10,113 bases of DNA from Flavobacteriaceae bacterium (GTDB taxonomy: Bacteria > Bacteroidota > Bacteroidia > Flavobacteriales > Weeksellaceae), in contig JAISSC010000110.1 of the NCBI GenBank assembly GCA_031273305.1, positions 1-10,113 on the forward strand. The letters are read 5' to 3'. The notes under the pieces are model-generated. The model worked only from the letters and a program-made list of their open reading frames with translations. It searched no databases and was not told the DNA's origin. Both the position numbers and the translations under genes were made by a program. Shown here piece after piece: positions 6,033 through 10,113 of this stretch; the stretch's first letter is position 1, and every line of letters begins with the position of its first letter.

Positions 6033-8438
6033 TTAATTTCTCAAAGGTTTACCGTTTTGCAACATATGCTGGATTCTCTCCAGTGTTTTCTTCTCTCCGC
6101 AAAGGGACAGGAAGGCTTCTCTTTCCAAGTCCAACATATATTGTTCGGAAACCATAGTCGGTTCGGACAGGTTGCCGCCGGTCATTACATATCCCAGTTT
6201 GTTGGCTATTAATCTGTCATGGTCGGACATATAATGTCCTGATACTAATTGGTCGGAACCTACGTAGAACATTCCCAGTGCATTTTTCCCCAACACTTCA
6301 AATTTATCCTGAAAAGGTCGGGTATATCCTGCTTCCGCCAGTAAAATTGCTTGTTTTTTGGCTTCGGAGATCTGTCGGTTTTTGTTTACCACGACAGTAT
6401 CTTTTCCGGGTTGTAAAATTCCCATATCAAAGGCTTCGTATGCGGAAGTGGCTACTTTGGCTGTACCTATGTTCATGTATGCATCGCGTAACCGGTTGGT
6501 TTTTACATCGTCTTTCAGGTAGTTAAGAGATGCTCTGCGGGCAAATTCTTTGGAACCTCCGCCACCGGGAATAACTCCAACCCCAAACTCAACCAGTCCG
6601 ATATAAGTTTCTGCTGCTGCAACTACCCTGTCGGCATGCATGGTTAATTCACATCCGCCTCCTAAAGCCATGCCATGAGGGGCAACTATCACGGGAATGT
6701 CGGAATATCGTACTCTCATAGTGGTTTTCTGGAACAGGGCAACAGCCATATTAAGGTCGTCCCAATCCTGTTCGATAGCCATCATAAATATCATGGCTAA
6801 ATTGGCTCCTACGGAGAAATTGGAACCCTGATTGGAAATGACCACTCCTCTGTATTCTTTTTCGGCAATTTCAATTCCTTTGTTGATTCCCTCCAGCACT
6901 TCTCCTCCCATAGAGTTCATCTTAGAGCGAAATTCTATGTTGATAATACCGTCTCCGATATCTTCTATGGCAGTACCTGAGTTTTTCCAGATGGTTTTGG
7001 AAGGGCGGATATTGTTTAGGATGATAAAGGCTTCCTGTCCGGGAATAACTTTATATGATTTAGCTTCCAGGTCGTAATACAACGATCTTCCGTTTGCGTC
7101 GACCTTATAGAATGTTTCATTACCGTTTGCCAGCATGTTTTTTATCCAGTCCGAAACTTCAAAACCTTCTTGTTCTATTAATTCTATTCCTTTAGCCAAT
7201 CCTAAGGTATCCCAGACTTCAAACGGACCGGATTTCCATGCATATCCGGTTTTCATGGCATCATCCAGACTATATAAATTGTTTGAGATTTCGGGAACTC
7301 GTTGAGAAATATAGGCAAATAGACTGGCGAAGTGTTTACGTAAGAAATCTCCGTATTTATCTTTGGATGCTAACAGGATTCCCAACTTAGCGGAGGTTCC
7401 TCCTGCCTGTTTTGCTGTTTCTACCACGCCTATTTTGGGTCTTTCCTGCAACCTGTATTCTAACGTGTTTAGGTCTAAAGCGTAGCGTACGTCTTTTCCG
7501 TCCGCTCCTTTTTCTTTATAGTAAAATCCTCTTCCGGTTTTGTTGCCGAGAAATTTGTTTTCCACCAAGAAATCCATGAATTTTGGACTGTCCAGAACCT
7601 GAATCATTTTATCGTCAGGACAGTTCTGTTTTAGCCCTGTGGTGACGTTTACGGCGGTGTCCAGTCCTACCAAATCTCCCAGTTTGAAAGTTCCGGTTTT
7701 TGGACGTCCCAGAATCGAGCCGGTCAATACGTCTACTTCTTCAATGGTTAAATCCAGTTCACTGGCTAAAGACATCATCTTAAACATAGAGTATACTCCG
7801 ATTCGGTTTCCGATAAATCCGGGAGTGTCCTTGCAAAGAACGGTTGTTTTTCCCAAGAATTTTTCTCCGTAGGACAGATAAAAATCAATGACTTCTTTGG
7901 ATGTGTCCGGTGTTGGGATTATCTCTAATAGTTGTAAATAACGCACCGGATTGAAAAAGTGAGTTCCGGCGAAATATTTTTTGAAATCTTCGCTTCTTCC
8001 TTCGGACATCAAATGGATAGGGATGCCTGAAGTATTGGATGAGATAAAAGTTCCGGGAGTTCTAAACTTCTCAATTTGTTCGTAGACGGATCTTTTAATG
8101 TTTAGATTTTCAACCACTACTTCAAATATCCAGTCGGAATGTTTGATCTTTTCCAGATCATCGGTGAAATTACCTACGGTAATCCTGTTTACGAACGATG
8201 GATGATACAGCTGAGCCGGTTTGGCTTTTATAGCTTTCTGCAAATTTTCGGTAACAATTCTGTTCTTCACCGATTTGTCTTCCAAAGTAAGCCCTCGTTT
8301 TTTTTCGGCTTCGGTCAATTCGGAAGAAGCGATGTCCAACAACAGGACGGGAACGCCTATGTTAGCAAACTGACAGGCTATTCCTGAACCCATAATTCCG
8401 GAACCTAATACGGTAACATGGTTGATGTGCTTTTTCAT
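6033..8438 (-). CDS. fadN: Bifunctional 3-hydroxyacyl-CoA dehydrogenase / enoyl-CoA hydratase
   Basis: This 801-residue protein carries out the two middle steps of beta-oxidation: hydration of trans-2-enoyl-CoA and NAD-dependent oxidation of 3-hydroxyacyl-CoA. The dehydrogenase is N-terminal: Rossmann motif GSGIMG at 12-17, SNTS at 134-137, His160 in GTHFFNP, Glu172 and Asn211, matching the Ser/His/Glu/Asn set of the family. C-terminal dehydrogenase domains run to about 480. The crotonase domain follows (about 490-700), with oxyanion-hole segment NFSVGANL, ALGGGCEL with Glu597 and LVEFGVGVIPGGGG with Glu617, the two hydratase glutamates. This domain order is opposite to E. coli FadB and the same as B. 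subtilis FadN (789 residues, from memory). Its start overlaps the marR stop by four bases (ATGA), suggesting translational coupling. Both active sites appear intact. Confidence 0.95.
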   Translation of the reverse strand: MKKHINHVTVLGSGIMGSGIACQFANIGVPVLLLDIASSELTEAEKKRGLTLEDKSVKNRIVTENLQKAIKAKPAQLYHPSFVNRITVGNFTDDLEKIKHSDWIFEVVVENLNIKRSVYEQIEKFRTPGTFISSNTSGIPIHLMSEGRSEDFKKYFAGTHFFNPVRYLQLLEIIPTPDTSKEVIDFYLSYGEKFLGKTTVLCKDTPGFIGNRIGVYSMFKMMSLASELDLTIEEVDVLTGSILGRPKTGTFKLGDLVGLDTAVNVTTGLKQNCPDDKMIQVLDSPKFMDFLVENKFLGNKTGRGFYYKEKGADGKDVRYALDLNTLEYRLQERPKIGVVETAKQAGGTSAKLGILLASKDKYGDFLRKHFASLFAYISQRVPEISNNLYSLDDAMKTGYAWKSGPFEVWDTLGLAKGIELIEQEGFEVSDWIKNMLANGNETFYKVDANGRSLYYDLEAKSYKVIPGQEAFIILNNIRPSKTIWKNSGTAIEDIGDGIINIEFRSKMNSMGGEVLEGINKGIEIAEKEYRGVVISNQGSNFSVGANLAMIFMMAIEQDWDDLNMAVALFQKTTMRVRYSDIPVIVAPHGMALGGGCELTMHADRVVAAAETYIGLVEFGVGVIPGGGGSKEFARRASLNYLKDDVKTNRLRDAYMNIGTAKVATSAYEAFDMGILQPGKDTVVVNKNRQISEAKKQAILLAEAGYTRPFQDKFEVLGKNALGMFYVGSDQLVSGHYMSDHDRLIANKLGYVMTGGNLSEPTMVSEQYMLDLEREAFLSLCGEKKTLERIQHMLQNGKPLRN

Positions 8439-8887
8439 TTTTTCTTGTGTCTTTTTTTTATAATTATTTCGTTAATTTTTCCGATAACGTCATAGAAAAC
8501 ATCCAATTTATCTTTTGGTATCTCATTTTCGATGGTGTTGTGAAATTCTTTTACGTATTTTTTTGATATATCCCTCATTTTTAGACCCTCTTCCGTAAGG
8601 CAAATAATAATACTTCGTTTGTCTTCTTTGGAAGAAATTCTTTCTATGAGGTTTTGTTTTTCTAATTCGTTCAATACCCTTGACAAACTGGTGGGGGCGA
8701 TTCCCATTTTAGGGCCTAAAGAGGAACTTGGGGTTCCTTTTTTAGGGTCTATCGACAACAGAGTGAATGCGCCGGACATGGTTGAATTAAAGGTGGAGGC
8801 TTCCTCGTTATACATCTTTTGGATGGAAAGCCATGTAGACCGGACTATATAATCAATGGTAATATTGTCTTTGATGATTTTTGTCAT
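8435..8887 (-). CDS. MarR-family transcriptional regulator, probable repressor of the fad operon
   Basis: A 150-residue dimeric winged-helix DNA-binding protein. Helices at the N-terminus (about 8-35) and C-terminus (about 103-145) would form the dimer interface. The winged helix covers about residues 52-96: SSSLGPKMGIAPTSLSRVLNELE holds the helix-turn-helix, and the wing carries EDKRS with the Asp89/Arg91 pair typical of MarR proteins. It is the first gene of the fad operon and overlaps fadN by four bases. A perfect 32-bp palindrome starts 15 bases before its start codon, which points to autoregulation and control of the whole operon. By context the ligand could be an acyl-CoA or fatty acid, but nothing in the sequence shows it. 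The ATG at 8887 begins 5 bases after a TATATTTG element, so the mRNA may be leaderless. Confidence 0.9.
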   Translation of the reverse strand: MTKIIKDNITIDYIVRSTWLSIQKMYNEEASTFNSTMSGAFTLLSIDPKKGTPSSSLGPKMGIAPTSLSRVLNELEKQNLIERISSKEDKRSIIICLTEEGLKMRDISKKYVKEFHNTIENEIPKDKLDVFYDVIGKINEIIIKKRHKKK

Positions 8888-8891
8888 GTCT

Positions 8892-8899
8892 CAAATATA
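8892..8899 (-). promoter_or_regulatory. -7 promoter element of the marR-fad operon
   Basis: On the minus strand the bases read TATATTTG, an exact match to the Bacteroidota -7 consensus TAnnTTTG. It ends 4 bases before the marR ATG, so transcription would start at or next to the start codon. No clear TTG-type -33 element is seen; that position is occupied by the palindrome. Confidence 0.6.
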
Positions 8900-8901
8900 T
8901 A

Positions 8902-8933
8902 AAAAAAATATTATGCATGCATAATATTTTTTT
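8902..8933. promoter_or_regulatory. Perfect 32-bp palindrome, probable MarR operator
   Basis: Sixteen consecutive bases on each side of the centre (between 8917 and 8918) are complementary. The core is ATTATGCATGCATAAT, flanked by A/T tracts. MarR proteins typically bind palindromes of about 16-20 bp near their own promoter, and this one covers the expected -33 region directly upstream of the -7 element, where binding would block RNA polymerase. The symmetric A/T flanks may add bending. Confidence 0.75.
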
Positions 8934-9018
8934 AATTTTTTGTGATTAGGAGATTAATTTTTGGAGAGTTGATTTATTTTTTAGCTTATAACTAACTTTA
9001 TGGAGACATCAAAATTGG

Positions 9019-9058
9019 GCGTCTTTACTTATCCTAATGGGATTTAGCCTGAAAGGCT
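9019..9058 (+). repeat. 40-bp direct repeat, copy 1
   Basis: It matches 9276-9315 at 34 of 40 positions, starting GCGTCT and ending GGATTTAGCCTGAAAGGCT. The two copies bracket the pair of GC-rich hairpins, like the ends of a composite repeat unit. Confidence 0.7.
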
Positions 9059-9063
9059 TGATT

Positions 9064-9091
9064 TTCATAACCGCAGGTCGGCGACCTGCGG
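9064..9091 (+). repeat. Hairpin CCGCAGGTCG/CGACCTGCGG, left member of an inverted pair
   Basis: The arms 9071-9080 and 9082-9091 are perfectly complementary (10 bp). The whole 28-bp segment, including TTCATAA before it, is the reverse complement of 9168-9195 with one mismatch. Confidence 0.8.
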
Positions 9092-9112
9092 GCAACGACA
9101 ACCAATGACACC

Positions 9113-9146
9113 GCCTGAAAGGCGGGACTAGTCTTGCCTTTCAGGC
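9113..9146. repeat. Two head-to-head GCCTGAAAGGC hairpins
   Basis: GCCTGAAAGGC at 9113-9123 and its reverse complement GCCTTTCAGGC at 9136-9146 each fold as a 4-bp stem with a 3-base loop, and pair with each other over 11 bp. Further copies are at 9047-9057 and 9304-9314, inside the direct repeats. Confidence 0.7.
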
Positions 9147-9167
9147 AATTGTGGGGGTTGGTACTCT

Positions 9168-9195
9168 CCGCAGGTCGCTGACCTGCGGTTATGAA
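9168..9195 (-). repeat. Hairpin CCGCAGGTC/GACCTGCGG, right member of the inverted pair
   Basis: The arms 9168-9176 and 9180-9188 are complementary over 9 bp. Followed by TTATGAA, the segment mirrors 9064-9091, so the two can also form one long stem enclosing 9092-9167. Confidence 0.8.
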
Positions 9196-9275
9196 GATTC
9201 CGCCCTCCGGGCTTTCAAAAAATCATTTAGGGTGACGCATAGTCAAAGTCAGGAGGTTAGATTATGGTATTTTGA

Positions 9276-9315
9276 GCGTCTCTACAATTCCTAACAGGAT
9301 TTAGCCTGAAAGGCT
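9276..9315 (+). repeat. 40-bp direct repeat, copy 2
   Basis: The second copy of the repeat at 9019-9058 (34 of 40 identical). Its end runs straight into the terminator-like element AGGCTGTCCAAAAAGGGCAG at 9311-9330. Confidence 0.7.
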
Positions 9316-9330
9316 GTCCAAAAAGGGCAG
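9311..9330 (-). repeat. Terminator-like element, copy related to 1612-1637
   Basis: Its reverse complement matches the fad-side terminator sequence at 1615-1637 apart from a 3-base gap. CTGTCC and GGGCAG can pair around AAAAA. It is in the opposite orientation to the copies at 1612 and 9391. Confidence 0.55.
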
Positions 9331-9390
9331 TCACGCAGAGACGACACTTTATTAACCTTATGGCAGGCTATACATCTCGCGATATGGCAT

Positions 9391-9415
9391 AGGCAGCCCA
9401 CTTTTTAGACAGCCT
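9391..9415 (+). repeat. Terminator-like element, second copy in the island
   Basis: AGGCAGCCCACTTTTTAGAC plus AGCCT matches 1612-1637 with two substitutions and one gap, in the same orientation. The stem is weakened by mismatches and no T-run follows on the minus strand, so it is probably a decayed copy. Confidence 0.55.
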
Positions 9416-9462
9416 CCCCCTATCCATGATAACATTACGAATGCAACATCATTGTTGCCGTT

Positions 9463-9557
9463 GAGATCGCCACGCTCCACTTCGTTATGCCCGCAATGAC
9501 CTCACGAATATGTAGTTACGTCTCGTAATTGCGAGGAGGTACGATGAAGCAAATCAT
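9463..9557. repeat. ATTGCGAGGA / CGCAATGAC palindromic repeat
   Basis: The left part (GAGATCGCCACGCTCCACTT, then CCCGCAATGAC to 9500) and the right part (from 9523: CGTAATTGCGAGGAGGTACG, ATGAAGCAA) are imperfect reverse complements around a spacer. From memory this resembles the dispersed intergenic repeat type GTCATTGCGAGG...GAAGCAATC found in many unrelated bacterial genomes. It ends about 30 bases before the FISUMP stop codon. Confidence 0.55.
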
Positions 9558-9585
9558 TGTTAAGAATTACCGCAATTCACTACAT

Positions 9586-10113
9586 TCAGTCAGCAGGGAT
9601 TCTACTCTCCGACACACAACGAACAATCGCACCATAGGTACGATGGAACGGTGTACCTGAGTCATAGTAATAGACATAATAATTCTTACCAATACGCAGG
9701 ATTCCCAGCGCATATAGGCTGGTGTTATTATACCTTGTACTGCTCCAGTATAAGGTGTAGTAGTTAGTTGCGGTCATAAAAGTGCCGTCGTTATAATTCC
9801 GACGCTTTGCTCCTTCGGGCAGAAAAAGTGTGGGAGTGGATTCATAACCTATTATCTCCTTATTGGCGTTAACAATTGGCGGATAGATCAACCAGCCACC
9901 ATTGGGACCATCCCACCATTCCCATCTATTAACGTTATCGTAAAGACTGCCAATATTATGGTTAACATTACTAGTGTAATTGGCTCCGAAGAGAATACTT
10001 CTCCAATCACTTATAGAGGGTACGCGAAAACCACAGGGGCAAGGGTCATTAACGCCTTTGTAGTTAGGGGCGGTGATCAAAGGATTGGAATCGGGGTTCT
10101 CACTGCCCCAACG
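9586..10113 (-). CDS. FISUMP-domain protein, C-terminal part
   Basis: The frame is open to the right edge, giving 175 residues, and the true start is outside the window; an internal TTG at 10080 is not the start, because the coding pattern (RWGSENPDSNPLITAP) continues upstream of it. The visible part matches the end of a Fibrobacter succinogenes major paralogous domain: DPCPCGFRVPSISDW, a variable middle with Trp/Gly-rich GPNGGWLIYPP, then LYWSSTRYN, and GAIVRCVSESR at the C-terminus. Such domains occur in surface or secreted proteins of Bacteroidota and Fibrobacteres, and their function is largely unknown; a distant relation to DUF1566 is plausible. Codon and base use look more GC-rich than the AT-rich block at 1.0-2.8 kb. 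Its 3' end adjoins the repeat island. No sorting domain follows the FISUMP domain. Confidence 0.85.
   Translation of the reverse strand, partial: RWGSENPDSNPLITAPNYKGVNDPCPCGFRVPSISDWRSILFGANYTSNVNHNIGSLYDNVNRWEWWDGPNGGWLIYPPIVNANKEIIGYESTPTLFLPEGAKRRNYNDGTFMTATNYYTLYWSSTRYNNTSLYALGILRIGKNYYVYYYDSGTPFHRTYGAIVRCVSESRIPAD

Larger units (their letters stand above)
8941..9585. other. Gene-free repeat island between marR promoter and FISUMP gene
   Basis: I find no convincing coding frame in these 645 bases. The stretch is built from short hairpins and repeats: a 40-bp direct repeat (9019-9058, 9276-9315), four GCCTGAAAGGC hairpins, a 28-bp inverted pair of CCGCAGGTC hairpins (9064-9091, 9168-9195), GCCC-TCC-GGGC near 9201-9211, two terminator-like AGGCTGTCC elements (9311-9330, 9391-9415), a small hairpin GCAACA-TCAT-TGTTGC (9443-9458) and an ATTGCGAGGA-type repeat (9463-9557). 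The first part, 8941-9018, is plain AT-rich sequence. Confidence 0.7.

Noticed and set aside
3162..8852. Many plus-strand frames of 60-92 codons opposite fadE, fadA, fadN and marR
   Set aside because: They lie antisense inside well-supported genes with intact catalytic motifs; their translations look like shadow coding with no domain or start context.
9019..9557. CRISPR array
   Set aside because: The repeats differ in type, length and orientation, with no regular spacers and no cas genes nearby.

Overview
The window looks like chromosomal DNA from a low-GC Bacteroidota, most likely class Flavobacteriia (Flavobacteriaceae or Weeksellaceae). The evidence is a promoter matching the Bacteroidota -7 consensus TAnnTTTG, start codons with AT-rich leaders and no clear Shine-Dalgarno sequence, a signal peptide ending in LFSQ, a FISUMP-domain protein, and a MarR-fadN-fadA-fadE cluster of the kind seen in that class. 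The genus cannot be settled from the sequence alone.

Layout. (1) Positions 1-964, plus strand: the 3' end of a probable lipocalin-like gene, then a complete OmpA-family outer-membrane lipoprotein, then an 11-bp-stem hairpin. (2) Positions 1012-2716, minus strand: a visibly AT-rich block with two small two-helix membrane proteins and a 350-residue exported protein of unknown function. A 20-bp sequence occurs here in inverted orientation on both sides of the exported-protein gene, with a third, shorter copy between the two small genes. (3) Positions 2858-8933, minus strand: a compact fatty-acid beta-oxidation operon, read in the order marR, fadN (3-hydroxyacyl-CoA dehydrogenase + enoyl-CoA hydratase), fadA (thiolase), fadE (acyl-CoA dehydrogenase), ended by a strong terminator. 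A perfect 32-bp palindrome lies just upstream of a TATATTTG element, 5 bases before the marR start codon. (4) Positions 8941-9585: a gene-free island of hairpins, direct and inverted repeats. (5) Positions 9586-10113, minus strand: the C-terminal part of a FISUMP (Fibrobacter succinogenes major paralogous) domain protein whose start lies outside the window.

How the genes work together. FadE makes the trans-2-enoyl-CoA, FadN hydrates and oxidises it to 3-ketoacyl-CoA, and FadA cleaves that to acetyl-CoA and a shortened acyl-CoA, so the operon encodes one full beta-oxidation spiral. The MarR protein is probably its local repressor acting at the palindrome. The gene order and protein lengths match the Bacillus subtilis fadN-fadA-fadE operon, but the regulator there is a TetR-family FadR, not MarR. 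No system can be called clearly new. The least explained parts are the AT-rich block at 1.0-2.8 kb with its repeats, and the repeat island at 9.0-9.6 kb.
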